This document shows positions 37,969 to 48,895 of a DNA stretch of 64,000 nt, in pieces. Numbering within the stretch: the first letter of the stretch is position 1; every line of letters starts with the position of its first letter. The stretch spans positions 1,020,089-1,084,088 of the forward strand of contig NW_022985440.1 of NCBI RefSeq assembly GCF_010093595.1. The letters are read 5' to 3'. Source of the stretch: Mytilinidion resinicola (Eukaryota; Ascomycota; Dothideomycetes; Mytilinidiales; Mytilinidiaceae). The notes under the pieces were generated by a model, which saw only the letters and a program-made list of their open reading frames with translations, searched no databases and was not told where the DNA came from. Made by a program: the position numbers and the translations under genes.

Positions 37969-39050
37969 TGATAGGATTCATTGAATATCAAAGCGCTGAG
38001 GGTATACCATATCGTGGGTGGGTCGAGGAAGAAAGTCACCAGCCGATCACGGACCTCGATATCAAGAAGAAGTACGAGCAGCACATTCTGAAGCACAGCG
38101 GCATTCGCTTCTTTGATGCTCGTTCGTTAGATAGCCCGGACCCATCTGCTCGGCAGGTCCTTCACGAGATCGACCTACAGGCTGATTTCGCGCCTTTTAA
38201 GGTTTCCAACGATACCGCCACAGACCTGATCAGGGAGCACGGAAACAAGGATGCGATCACCGACGTGGAGGACCACTGTGTTGTAGTTCTCAAGAAGGGT
38301 GCCCGTCTCATGGTCCCTAAGGCTTTGGTTTTCGACCGCACCGTTGGAGGCCAGGTTCCTACCGGGTGGTCCGCAAGAACATACGGTATTGCTGAGGATA
38401 TTATTAACCAAGTTGATCCTGCAACACTATATGCTTTAGTGTGCACCGCTGAGGCTTTATTATCTGCCAGTATTACCGACCCCTACAAATTTTATAAGTA
38501 CATCCACGTTTCTCAGCTCGGTGTCGCTGTCGGATCCGGCTACGGCGGAGCTGCATTGTTGCAGGGTATCTACAAAGAGCGATTTCTAGATAGACCTATT
38601 CAAAATGATGTGCTGGCTGAATCCTTCATTAATACCGGCAGTGCATGGATCAATATGCTTCTGCTCTCCTCCTCCGGACCCAACATCACGCCCGTTGGCG
38701 CGTGTGCAACCGCACTAGAGTCGCTTGACGTGGGCTTCGAGCTCATTTCCAGCGGCAAAGCGAAAGCTGTACTTGTTGGTGGCTACGATTACTTAGCTAA
38801 AGATGTTGCGTACGAGTTCGCCAATATGAAGGCAACCATCAGCAGCGATACAGACATGGCCCGCGGCAGGGATCCTCAGGAGATGTCTCGACCTGCCACT
38901 TCAACTAGGGGCGGGTTTGTTGAGTCTGAAGGCTGCGGCATCCAGGTTCTCACCACCGCAAAGCTCGCGCTTGAAATGGGGCTAGCCGTCCGGGGTATCA
39001 TGGCGGTGAGCCGGACGGCTAGTTAGCGACAAGGCCGGCAGATCACTGCC
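37969..39050 (+). pseudogene. Direct 1.08-kb duplicate of the FAS alpha ketosynthase region
   Basis: Aligns with 27911-28988 of FAS alpha at roughly 96-97% by eye, with differences mostly transitions. The frame stays open for about 350 codons, including the KS cysteine loop PVGACATALE, until a 4-bp insertion (TTAG, about 39,022-39,027) makes a stop and frameshift. The last 60 bp before it diverge more than the rest. No start, KR or ACP is present, so it is not a functional synthase. The 3' end is joined directly to a relic of another gene family at 39,047. It lies just after the FAS beta stop. Confidence 0.9.
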
Positions 39051-39270
39051 TCGAGGCTGTATTCAAAGCCATTCTCGCCACACACAAAACCTATGCTGAC
39101 CTCGATGTCCCCAAGACAATGCACGCAGAACTGAAGACCAAGGTTGCTGAGATGAGGAAGGCGGCCGATGTCGTGCGAAGGCAAAGGAGCAGATGAGCAA
39201 GATCGGAGTCGACCTTACGGAGGACAACTGGAAGATTCTGCAACGCTCGAAGCGTGCCAGGACCGAGTAG
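39047..39270 (+). pseudogene. Relic of the C-terminal half of a 112-aa CxxC-protein paralogue
   Basis: Read with one frameshift after about 45 codons, this matches the product of the gene at 55,738-56,128: CLEAVF near the start, HAEL in the middle, and a C-terminus SKRARTE against TKRARVD. It ends in TAG at 39,270. The N-terminal CxxC half is missing and is replaced by the FAS alpha fragment, with TGCC shared at the join. Clearly a broken copy. Confidence 0.75.
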
Positions 39271-39394
39271 GAGTTGCGGTGCCTTTGCCTGGTTGCCCAC
39301 TTGTGCCCATCCTTGCATCCATCAGCTCCTTCCCCCCGGCTCCCCCCTACCTGTTTGCTCCCCTCCACCAGTACTTAGTGCATAGAAATCATTG

Positions 39395-40793
39395 CTATAC
39401 AACTATGGGTACCCGCGGACTCGACTCCAAGATCTCAATACCCTCCTCAAAGTCGCCTATCTTGCCGTCTTCATCCCATAACGCAGCGAGCACTGTCCGG
39501 TTTCCTACCCAAGGCGAACGCGAATGCTGCACAGCGTGGTTCTGCATCAAATTAGCAAGTATATTGAATTGGAGCTATATCACTTACATCAATCAGCACA
39601 ACATCACCCGGCTGCCACGTAAGCAACACCTGCGAATCCTCCGCAATCGCCAACGCGAGATCAAGATACTTCGTCTCAATCGGCGTTCCGTCGCCATATT
39701 CTGGAATAGGGTGGTAGGAGCCATCGGACCCTAAATACGGCGGCTCCGTCGCGCGATAATGCTTGCTCCTTCCCCATGCGCTTGTCAGATTTCCGAAGAA
39801 CGTCGTCAGGCCTAGTTTCTCGTGTTTCCTAATGACTTTGCGAGGTCAGTTTCTACGCTATATCAAGACGCTTATCGGAAGTGGAGTACTTACTTGGTAC
39901 AATATGCATCACGCTCAACGACCCATCTTCATGCCACTCAAACCTCTCACTATGCCGCTGCACCTCCGCCTCCACTTTCCTCCGCACGGTTTCTGCGTCG
40001 TCACCGGGCACCACGGTCTGGCCGTATGCTCCGAGTACGCTAGTGCCGGTGTTTGATTTCACTTCTTGCACGCCATAGCGGTACACGTACCGGACACCCT
40101 TCTTTAGCAGCGTCCGAACGAATTCAGGTGCTTGCTTTTCGAGAGCAGATGCGAGGGCTATGCTGGAGTTTATTGGGGTCTCTCCGCCTGTAAAAGGTTA
40201 TTTATGCGATTCTACATTCAATTGAGGTCGAACTTGCCTTGCTCCGGGATGACTATAGCAGAGAAAGTCAACCACGCAGGGTTAATCGTTGACCAGCCGT
40301 ACTCGTTGTGCGGCCAGATAGGTAGTTCTGGTGGTCTGCGCTTTCATAAGCCCCGTCTTCCACAAATCAATGGTGGTTCTACTCACCCCTCATTCGCAGT
40401 CTTAATATTCTTCGCCAACACCGTCCTCAGCGGTGGCCGTCCCACCTCCTCATGAGCACGGAACCCAAACGCATGCGCGACCTCGCTATAGTCCTGTGGC
40501 GTCTTAATCGGTAGTCCACGGAAGATGATAGCGCCGCCATGCTTCTGGGCCAGGCTGGAAATTTGCCCCGATTTCGCCAGTCCTTCGATTGCGGTGACGG
40601 ATTCTTGAAGCGTGGGTTGCCAATTTGCGGCCGGTTTTAGAGCAAGGGGGAATTCAGCATCGTTGGGGAAGCCTAGAGCTTTGGTGCTTTTTTGGCCTGA
40701 AAAGGTGAAGGAAGTGAAGGCTTGGGATGTAGAAAGGACGCCGACCATGTCGGACAAATGCGTAGGTTCGAGTGGAAAAGACAAATTGGACAC
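39395..40793 (-). CDS. TauD/TfdA-like 2-oxoglutarate and Fe(II)-dependent dioxygenase
   Basis: Model: complement of 39395-39541, 39588-39835, 39894-40187, 40238-40335 and 40387-40793, 397 aa. Four introns of 46, 58, 50 and 51 bp; the second intron in gene order (40188-40237) starts with GCAAGT, a GC-AG intron. Joined exons give a continuous family fold: iron ligands His145 and Glu147 in WPHNEYG, distal His355 in NHAVQHSR, and the Arg of GNRTVLAALW expected to hold 2-oxoglutarate. These enzymes hydroxylate or desaturate small acids. In this setting it may oxidise the acyl or amino-acyl product; that is inference. It converges with FAS beta and its duplicates. Confidence 0.9.
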
Positions 40794-41832
40794 AAGGCGT
40801 GAAAGTCTAGGGATTGAGATACGAAATATTACCTAGGTACTCGGTCTACATGTATTACTACGGTCTGCATCGCGATCCACTATTTTATTATCTCGCGGAG
40901 ACCAGCGCATGTCCGACATCACGCCCTGGTTAACGCGGCTTTTGGATGCGATATCGCACAAATCTCCGCAGCATTCGGGGTGTCGGAGTCTATCGTTGGA
41001 TTTTGCACGTTTTGGAGCTGTTTCTTGCGGCGATGAGCAATGTTTAGGGTCGATGTCGCCATCAGAACCTGAGAAGCAAGATCTACCGCGGAAAGGCTAA
41101 GTCAGTCAACGGTCGCTGTCAGGGCTGTCAGTAGGACGCGTGAGTCGCAAAAGTGTATCCGATGTGCTTCCGCAGGCCTTATCGTGGTTTTCTTGATGAA
41201 GAATGAACGTCAGTCCCAGGATCGATCACGACATCTCGCTAAGCGGGTGTTCTGCTCCACTTTCTATCTTAACCTCTGATCACCAACATCACTCTCCATC
41301 TCAAGAGTCTTCAATATTCACGAGTTCTGACTGTCATAATAGTGATTTGTAAATGTTTCCAGGTGAGGTTGAGGACTCCGAATGGTTGTAGCATTGCAAA
41401 GGTCTATTTCCGCAAAAGTATACTCTAGCGAGAAACTCCCAAGGACTTCTCCGATTCGGACTGCCTATATATTAGCCGGACCTCGTTACGAGTCACTGTC
41501 AACCATGAGCTTGAGTCATGCAGCCGCCACAGCCTTATGACTTGGAATCAGGGCTTTTGTGAAGCTTTCGCAGCGACATAACCCGATCCGTGGCTACGGA
41601 TAGGAGACGAGCCCCAGAAGCAGGAATGTGGGCCGTTATCGTGCCCATGGCGGCTGCATTAAACACTGACAGCGGGCCGATAAATATCAGCACGCCATAG
41701 ATCATGATACCCTAGAGAGAATTTCTGCGAGGCCCGCCGGGATGTCGCATCTCGTCGCATCTTATAAGAGTATCAAGCATCTTCTCCTAAACATTTCTTT
41801 TCTTACAATCGCTTCAAGTTTGCTCTACCGTC
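40794..41832. promoter_or_regulatory. Divergent promoter region between dioxygenase and UNC93-like genes
   Basis: 1.04 kb, no supportable frame. Start codons on both sides point away from it, so both promoters should lie here. No element recognised. Confidence 0.5.
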
Positions 41833-43417
41833 ATGGCCACTGAAATCAAACACAGCGTAGCTTCGCCAGCTTCAACGCCAGAATCCGAGGATGTGCGTTC
41901 AACCTCGAGTACCCGAAACTACAGCTGGTTCCGTGGAGTCTTCTTCAACGCAACTATCGTTGGCGTGGCGGCTTTCACGGCACCAGGACTATGGAATGCT
42001 ATGCAGGCAGTTGGTGCTGGAGGACAACAAACTCCGTATCTTGTCATGTAAGTTTGAGAAAATCTGAGTATCCTTGACAGAGTTCTTACTTCAGTATCAG
42101 GGCTGGTAACGCGATTCTGTTCGCGCTGATGACATTTACGTGTCTAGCTGGCAGCGTCCTTGCGAACCGATTCGGACTGAAAGCGGCCTTCATCTTTGGA
42201 ACATCTGGTTACGTGCTCTACTCAGCTGCCCTGTACTGCAACAACCGCTACAGAACGAAGTGGTTCATCTATCTCGGCTCGGCCGCCTGCGGTATTACAG
42301 CTGGAGTCTTCTGGGCCGCAGAGGGTGCCATAATGCTGAGTTATCCCGAACCAAAGAACAGGGGTAAGTACCTCGCGTACTGGCTTGCGTATCGAAATGG
42401 TGGATCGATCATAGGTGGTGTAATCAACCTGGCCTTCAACTATGCTGGAAAGAAGACGGGAAAACTGAATTGGCGAACTTACATTGTCTTTGTCGTGCTT
42501 CGTGAGTGCCCTTACAAATAGCCGCCGATACTTCCTTACTAACGGCATTTTAGAATGCTTCGGACCCGCAGTAGGATGCCTACTATCACCACCAGAAAAG
42601 GTTCAACGGCGAAACGGCACAAAAGTTCAAATCTCGGAACGGATTCATACCAAAGATGAGATCAAAGCAATCTTGAAGCTGCTGACGCGGAAAGACTTCC
42701 TCCTAGTGTACGTACCCCCTTACCCGCGGAAATCATACGACCATACTGACACACCCCAGCGTCCCCTTCTTCATCTACGTAACCTGGAACCAGCCCTACA
42801 TCTCCGCCTACGTCTCCCTCTACTTCAGCGTACGCGCCCGAGCCCTCGCTTCCCTCGTCGGTGCCGTCTCCCAAATCTGTGCCACTCTCATCATGGGCTC
42901 TTTCCTGGACTGGCAACGCCTCTCCCTCAACACCCGCGCCAAGGTCTCCTACATTGCCATGATGTCGCTCATCGGCGGATGCTGGGTCTGGGGAATCGTC
43001 GTCCAGCGCGGCTACTCCCATCACAAGCCCGCACTCGACTGGAACGATGCAAGCTTCGGCCGCGGGTGGGCGCTTTATGTGTTCTGGCAGGTGAACTTCG
43101 CGCTGACTTACAACTACGGGTATTGGTTGGTAGGATACATGGCGAAAGAGAATCGGGAGATAGTGCGGTATACATCGGTGGTGCGGGCCGTGGAGGCGGC
43201 TGGGCAGTGTGTAGCGTCTGGGATCAGTTCGACGAAGACGCCGTTAATTCGAGAGACGGGGGTGAACTTTGCGCTTTGGGGGCTGGCGGTCATACCGACG
43301 TATCTTGTTGTGAGGAATATCGGGGTAACGCTTTATGGTGCGGATGGGGAGAAGGGCGAGGATGAGACTCCTAAGCTTGCGGAAGGGGGTGTGAAAGAAA
43401 TTCAGGTTAAGCATTGA
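41833..43417 (+). CDS. UNC93-like / MFS-fold membrane protein
   Basis: Model: 41833-42047, 42101-42501, 42554-42707 and 42760-43417, 475 aa. Introns of 53, 52 and 52 bp have GTAAGT, GTGAGT and GTACGT donors; the second has a TTACTAAC branch site. The acceptor of intron 1 could also be 6 bp earlier. The protein has a polar N-terminus, then about 11-12 hydrophobic segments, starting with GVFFNATIVGVAAFT and GLWNAMQAVGAGG, typical of fungal DUF895/UNC93-type proteins. A charged middle loop (PPEKVQRRNGTKVQ) separates two halves. The role of such proteins in fungi is poorly known; transport across the plasma membrane is a guess from fold and context. Confidence 0.88.
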
Positions 43418-43601
43418 ATGCTTTGGTAGACATTAAAAGCTTGAGTACAAAGATACTATAGAAGTGTCGGTAGTTATGGTCAATAATCATACAGTTGCTG
43501 TTTCCAAGGTGTCTGTATTGCTTGTATATATTGCGTATTGCATGTTCATCCGCAAACGGCACTAGAAGCTCTTTTTCGGGGTTGAGTAGATGTAAATAAG
43601 A
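43418..43601. other. 3' flank of the UNC93-like gene
   Basis: Short non-coding stretch between the stop codon and a MITE-like element; presumably the 3' UTR. Confidence 0.4.
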
Positions 43602-44199
43602 CGAGCTTAATTATCACCACCCTTTTCTCTCTATATCCTAATTCTCTTCCTATCAGCCCCCCCTAGATTTGGCTTAGCTCTGGCCTGTAACAACTTTCTT
43701 TTCACCAATTAGAAGCTGAATTACTAAATCTCAATGTGGAGTTCACATCATCTCTTCGCCAGATATGCAGGCACACTCCAACAGCAACCGAGGGCTCTAT
43801 TACCTTAGTCCTTAACAGTTAGCCAGCCCTCCAGGACGGCCTTCTAACCAGTCAATCCTAAGAAGAGAACAGCTTGTGGTAAAGGACCTGGCACGGTAGG
43901 TGGCTATGTGGGACGGATTACATGACTTTCCTTTTGAATTAGTAATTAAGAGGTGCCTATCTAGGTCTTTTAGTCTTAATTAGCGGGCAGGTGTGTAGAA
44001 CTAGGCGGGCCAATTGTGATGATATATCTCTATTTATCCACTCTCAAGATGTGAATTTCACATTGAGATTAGTAATTTAGCTTCTAATTGGTGAAAGAAA
44101 GCTGTTACAGGCCACAGCTAAGCCAAATCTAGGGGGGGTTGATAGAAAGAGAATTAGGGGGGTGATATAGAGAGAAAAGGGGGGTGATAACTAAGCTCG
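43602..44199. mobile_element. MITE-like non-autonomous DNA element with long terminal inverted repeats, about 598 bp
   Basis: Outer arms of about 180 bp (43602-43782 and 44045-44199, with small indels) are inverted copies: CGAGCTTA ends, TTTTCTCTCTATATC, CCCCCCTAGATTTGGCTTAG, CACCAATTAGAAGCT. The centre of about 260 bp has no coding capacity. The outer target duplication is not clear. Not obviously RIP-mutated. Confidence 0.8.
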
Positions 44200-45726
44200 C
44201 CCTGTAAATATTATGACTGCCGTGCCCTAGAAGAAGTAGAATCCTCAGTTTAGCTTATATCAACGCCAAAGATGTCAAGTTGCAGTACTGGACGTGAAGT
44301 GAATGGCCGAGTCACGTGTAGCACAGAAAGCATCACTGAAAGTCTGCGCTCCAAACATGTCTGTTAGATATCTTCGCCTAAACCAAAGATTTAGGGAGAC
44401 ACATCAACGCCCTGGTGGTTCACAAACGACCATCTGCTAACCATCACGTGAGCGTCACGTGCAGTTTCCTTTCACCCCTCAAAGTCCACCAGAACTATAG
44501 TCAAGTAACGCCTGGCAATTCCCTGCTCCTCAGACACCCTGTAAAATGCCACGATAGCAAATGCTCACCGCCTGAAGCTTGATTGCCAACAAACCTCCAC
44601 AACACAGCCTCTTCTAAGCCGCCCAGAAAATAGAACATTGGCCCGGTTCAGCCCTGGAACGCCACTGCGACCTACCCTTGCACACCTGGGCAGGCCCCTG
44701 CCGTACAGAAGATACAATACGGTAATGAAAAAAGCTTAAAATCCCAGCAATCGTGGCCCATGCAGCATCCGTGCGATCCATGGTAACGTTAATTCTCCTA
44801 GAACTGCAAGCTTTCTCCACGTCCAAGGGTCCTTGGGTCCACGTCAGCCCCAGGATCTGAACCCCTTCCTCACCGGCTACACCTATCACAATTCGGTCAA
44901 CCTCCGAAATTTCCGACGTGTCATTCTAGCAGCTTAGGTAGGATATCCGTGTCTGTCAAATAACGAGAGCTAGCTGTTCACTAGCACGGTTGCTAAGCCA
45001 CGGCACTTGGGTCGCTGTTGTAGCCGCGTCGACAATGCCACTGGCCGAGGGCCTATTCCTCGAGGCTCTCCTGGCTCCTTTACAACCAATACGTGGTAGT
45101 GTGCGAGCAACGTTCTCACTGCCGCGATATGTCTCCTTGTTGGGAATTAAGCCTAGACCCCTGAAGTCAGTGAGCAGTGCCTCAACTCGTTTGGTATCTA
45201 AGTCGCATTTGCACAGAGGGGCGTCTGAGGTAAGAACTAGGTAGGTGGTACCAGTAACACAGCGTGGCTACCCGCGTCTGGTCTGAGGCTTGGCTCGATG
45301 TTCAGTCTATATCAAACTGGGCTGAGTAAGTGCACCACCCCGTGGTGGACAGCCAAGAAGCGTTTGGATTAGTATTCTTTTTTGGTCAACGCTGTCTTAC
45401 AGCAGCGGGAATGCCCCGAATGAGGCGCTGGTTCTTGGACCAGTATCCAGCGAGATTTTTGAATGTAGGTGAGGCTGAGGATGGGGCTCTGGTGAGGTTA
45501 TTTCTATGTTTAGACTCACTTTACTTCTCAGTGCTCTTTAATACGCTTGTTGAAGCGCAATAGAAAGACAAACATCTCAAAACAGTTCTTTCTTCCCATA
45601 AACTAGCACTTCATACCCTCTTTCTCACTAGCATCTAAAAGTTTATGGCCCTGTTGGATCTCATTCTTTTCGTCAAGTCCCGCAAAACACCCACCACCCA
45701 GACCGAAAAATCTAAATAAACTCAAT
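44200..45726. promoter_or_regulatory. Long upstream region of the aminotransferase gene
   Basis: 1.5 kb with only short frames. The last 130 bp before the ATG at 45,727 is the likely 5' UTR or proximal promoter. No RNA gene or clear motif seen. Confidence 0.45.
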
Positions 45727-46935
45727 ATGGCGTTTCCCCCCTCTCCACTTGAAACCATTAAGTGGAACGCCCTCGGCCTCTCGATCACTGACGCCGTAAA
45801 CGGCCACGTGGAATCCACCTATACTCTCTCCACCGGCGCCTGGTCCACCCCCAAATTCGTCTCAGACCCTTTCCTCCGCGTCCATGGCCTCTCGCCGGCC
45901 CTAAACTATGGCCAACAAGCCTACGAGGGCCTCAAAGCCCACCGCTCCCCATCCAACTCCATCCTCCTCTTCCGCCCCGCCGACCACGCCGCCCGCCTTT
46001 CCAACTCCGCCGCCTACGTTTCCATCCCACCCATCCCGGAAGCGCATTTCCTGCAATGCGTCAAGATGGCCGTCGCGCGGAACGCAGAATGGGTCGCCCC
46101 CCACACCTCCGAAGCCCTCCTCTACATCCGCCCCCTCGTCTTCGGCAGCAGCGGCCACCTCGCCCTAACCGCGCCCACCGAGTTCACCTTCGCGGTCTTC
46201 GTGCAGCCGGGGACTACATACCACGGCGTGCAGCCCCTCCCCGCCGTCGTAGTCGAGGACTTCGACCGTGCCGCTCCCCGAGGAACCGGCGGTGGAAAGG
46301 TGGGCGGCAACTACGCCCCCGTCATCCGCTGGACAGACCGCGCGCGCACACAGGGGTACGGGGTGACGCTGCACCTGGACGCACAGACGCGGACCTGCGT
46401 CGAAGAGTTCAGCACGTCCGGTTTCATTGGCGTGTGGAAAGCGGGTGAACACGTCACGCTCGTCGTGCCCGACAGCAAGAACATCGTCGCTAGCATCACG
46501 AGCGATAGCTGTCTTGCGCTAGCGGAGTCGTTCGGGTGGACCGTGGAGCGGCGGGAGATCCCGTGGAGCGAGTGCAAGTTCTTCGACGAGGTGGTGGCGG
46601 TGGGGACGGCGGCGAGCTTGCTGCCGATAAGGAGTTTGCATCGCCCGAGTACCGGGGAGACGTTTTACTATGGGGATAGCACGGGTGACGTGACGGTGAA
46701 GCTGGGGACGGCGATGAGGAATTTGATGCGCGGGAAGGTGGAAGATGGGTTTGGGTGGACGGTTGAGGTGAAGGAAGGGGATTTATTGGCTGAGGAGAGT
46801 ATTATCGCTGAAGAGCCTGTTGTAGAGGCGGTTAGTGAGCAGCCTGCTGAGGTCGTTGATGAGAAGGCGAATGGGGTCGAGAATGTTAATGGATCGATTG
46901 GTAGCAAGGGGACAGAAGTGGAAGAGAAAGCGTGA
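45727..46935 (+). CDS. PLP-dependent class IV (branched-chain-type) aminotransferase, ToxF-like
   Basis: Single exon, 402 aa. Fold type IV features: substrate loop NYGQQAYEGLKAHR, phosphate and cofactor region RGTGGGKVGGNYAP with the Schiff-base Lys191, EEFSTSGF, and the C-terminal VGTAAS turn. It moves an amino group between glutamate and a 2-oxo acid. The N-terminus reads straight into the domain, with no clear mitochondrial presequence, so a cytosolic place is likely. The last 50 residues are an acidic, Glu/Val-rich tail absent from the core domain. Codon use is strongly GC-biased in the first two thirds. Together with a dedicated FAS pair it resembles the HC-toxin and apicidin logic for 2-amino fatty acids; a housekeeping leucine/valine aminotransferase is the alternative. 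Confidence 0.92.
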   Translation: MAFPPSPLETIKWNALGLSITDAVNGHVESTYTLSTGAWSTPKFVSDPFLRVHGLSPALNYGQQAYEGLKAHRSPSNSILLFRPADHAARLSNSAAYVSIPPIPEAHFLQCVKMAVARNAEWVAPHTSEALLYIRPLVFGSSGHLALTAPTEFTFAVFVQPGTTYHGVQPLPAVVVEDFDRAAPRGTGGGKVGGNYAPVIRWTDRARTQGYGVTLHLDAQTRTCVEEFSTSGFIGVWKAGEHVTLVVPDSKNIVASITSDSCLALAESFGWTVERREIPWSECKFFDEVVAVGTAASLLPIRSLHRPSTGETFYYGDSTGDVTVKLGTAMRNLMRGKVEDGFGWTVEVKEGDLLAEESIIAEEPVVEAVSEQPAEVVDEKANGVENVNGSIGSKGTEVEEKA

Positions 46936-47387
46936 CTATCACGGGTACAGAAGACTCTTAGACATCTCTGGTGTTTGGGTTGAGCGTTTGGGCATCAGTC
47001 ATATATTGGAGTTAGGACATCAGTTCTCTATATATTGTTATATGTCATTATTTTCTGTTCTTACCTCATCCCTCCGCGTCCTAGAGTTCCCGCATCTCCC
47101 ATCCTGAACCCAACCATGCATACAATAGACTTCTGCCCTCCATACAATTTACATGACAGTTCAACACGCATCATTTGTCAGGGAATTATCGGAAAGTCCT
47201 CATATGCTGGAGGTGGCCACCCCCTCCCTCCGCCAGGGAAGGTGATGCCTGCTCCTTGATATTCATTTCTATTATTGCTAGGCTTGTTTCGTCTCAAGCG
47301 TACGCAGCCCCTAGAAAAGATGGTGACTGTAGCGCATCTTACACAGCTCACTACTATTCTCCAGCCCGAAAAGAAAGCCCACTTCTC
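46936..47387. other. Intergenic region 3' of the aminotransferase gene
   Basis: No coding frame of note; probably includes the 3' UTR in its first 200 bp. Confidence 0.45.
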
Positions 47388-47520
47388 CAGCCGGAGCCTC
47401 GAACTCCCAACCTGCGAAAAACTCGGGCCGAGGCCCTACAAAAATCCCTTTATAAGTAGGATTTTTTCGCATCCCTTACCCGCTGGCTAGGCGGTTAGCC
47501 ACTCTACCAACGGGGGGACG
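47388..47520 (-). ncRNA. tRNA-like sequence with A and B boxes and a structured insert; possible tRNA pseudogene
   Basis: On the minus strand an A box (TGGTAGAGTGG) and a B box (GAGTTCGAGGCTC) fit RNA polymerase III promoters. A hairpin CCGC-CTAGCCA-GCGG would give an AGC (Ala) anticodon. The acceptor stem pairs only about 5 of 7, and some 70 nt with inverted repeats (GCGAAAAA...TTTTTCGC) separates the anticodon arm from the T arm. That is too much for a normal tRNA, so a damaged tRNA or tRNA-derived repeat is likely. Confidence 0.35.
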
Positions 47521-47840
47521 GTTGATCAAGCCGTCCACCCATTGGCAGAGACCCCGAAGGGCGGAAGTGCTGGGAAATTATAGACTTTATATGGGGTTAG
47601 TCAATGCCCGAGCATTGAATTCACCTACGCAAACAGCACTAGACACTATTGATTACACGACAAGGGGATTGGGCCGCCTACAGTATTACACGCTGTAATA
47701 TACATCATGTTCATCGTCCTTTTCCCCGCGCTTTCATTGGATAGGGTGTGTATCGATACATTAACGCGATAAATATACATGATACATGTCTATTCTCATC
47801 GTCCCAGCCTCTAGCCATCCACCAAAAGCAAACCTAGAGT
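47521..47840. other. Intergenic region 3' of the thioesterase-like gene
   Basis: 320 bp of unremarkable sequence between the tRNA-like element and the stop of the next gene. Nothing recognised. Confidence 0.4.
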
Positions 47841-48895
47841 TCAATAAGCATACAAAGCCGGCCTCGACCCCCCAACCCTCGTCCCATGCAGCAGATCAAG
47901 ACTCGCAAAGTTCTGCGCGAGCGGCAAGCTCCTCCGACACTCCTCCATCACCTGTTCGCGCGACCAGTGGCCCTCGCCCACCTCTCCTGCGTTCCCCTCC
48001 CCCTTTCCATTGCTCTCTCCTTGCTCAGTAGGCTCCTTCTCTGGAAGCAGCCCACACTCCTCAATAATCTCCTCCGGCTTCACCGTCACCCTGCCCGCTT
48101 TAAAAACATACCTCGCAATCGCCGACGCATACACCCCCTCGTCCCCCGCCTCCCGCTTCTTCCCCCCTCCCCTCTCCATCTTCGCCTGCCCGCCTAGCAC
48201 AAACGCCGTCGGCTTGCTCGCGCCGGGCTTCGTGAAGTGGCTCACGACATAGATCCACTTGGCATCCCAGCACAGCAGACGCGAGGAGACCTCGTAGCGG
48301 GCGAAGGGCGGGATAGGTTTCTTGAAAACACAAGCAGTGCCGCCGAGGTTGATGGTTTTAGTTTTTAGCGTGGTGGCTTTTGCTTGGGTTTGGTTTTGTT
48401 TGAGGGGCGCCATGACGTTCTTGAAGAGGGCGAGCATGAGCTCGGTGCGGTTGGCGTCGAGGTCGGTGAAGAAGGTCGAGTTGGATTTGTGGAGGTTGTA
48501 GTCGAGGTCGACGAGGGCTTTGGCGGGTTTAGGGGTAAAGTCTTCTTTTTGGGTTTGGAAGGTACTGGGGCTTACGCGTGTAGGAGGATGTGAAAACGGG
48601 GAGGAACAGGGACTCGGCGCCGTGGGAGGCGGAGGAGACGGTCAGATGGCGGCGGCGGAATAGGAGATGCCGTGATAGCTGAAGCAGGAGTCGTACCTTC
48701 GGGAGTGTTAGAAAAGGGGAGTTGGGGGTGGAATGGGGTTAGATTTACGTGCCACATGAAAAGGAGGCTTTTGCCGTTGCTCAGGAGGATGATAGTTAAC
48801 ATAGCTAGTCCGATGAAGATTTGAGCGGGGCTGAAGTGGAGGGTTAGGCCAGAGGCATCGATGATGTGCTCGGCCATGGTGTTTGAGTTGTCCAT
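47841..48895 (-). CDS. THEM6-like thioesterase-superfamily (hot-dog) protein with N-terminal membrane anchor
   Basis: Model: complement of 47841-48517, 48576-48696 and 48749-48895, 314 aa; introns of 52 and 58 bp. Splicing gives a membrane segment (FIGLAMLTIILL, residues about 25-40), then WH joined to VRLLLQ, then SYTP joined to LVDLDYNLHKSNSTFF and TDLDANRTELM, a recognisable fungal THEM6/DSCD75-type signature. The C-terminal half includes a Glu/Gly-rich low-complexity stretch. The biochemical role is unknown; hydrolysis of an acyl-thioester is suggested only by fold. Its position next to FAS-related genes makes a part in acyl release conceivable, but such genes are also common outside clusters. 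Confidence 0.8.

Noticed and set aside
37969..39026. A second functional ketosynthase gene
   Set aside because: Open for about 350 codons but it starts mid-domain, lacks partner domains and ends at a frameshifting insertion.
47470..47520. Functional tRNA-Ala(AGC) gene
   Set aside because: Anticodon arm fits, but the acceptor stem is mismatched and the variable region far too long; kept only as tRNA-like.
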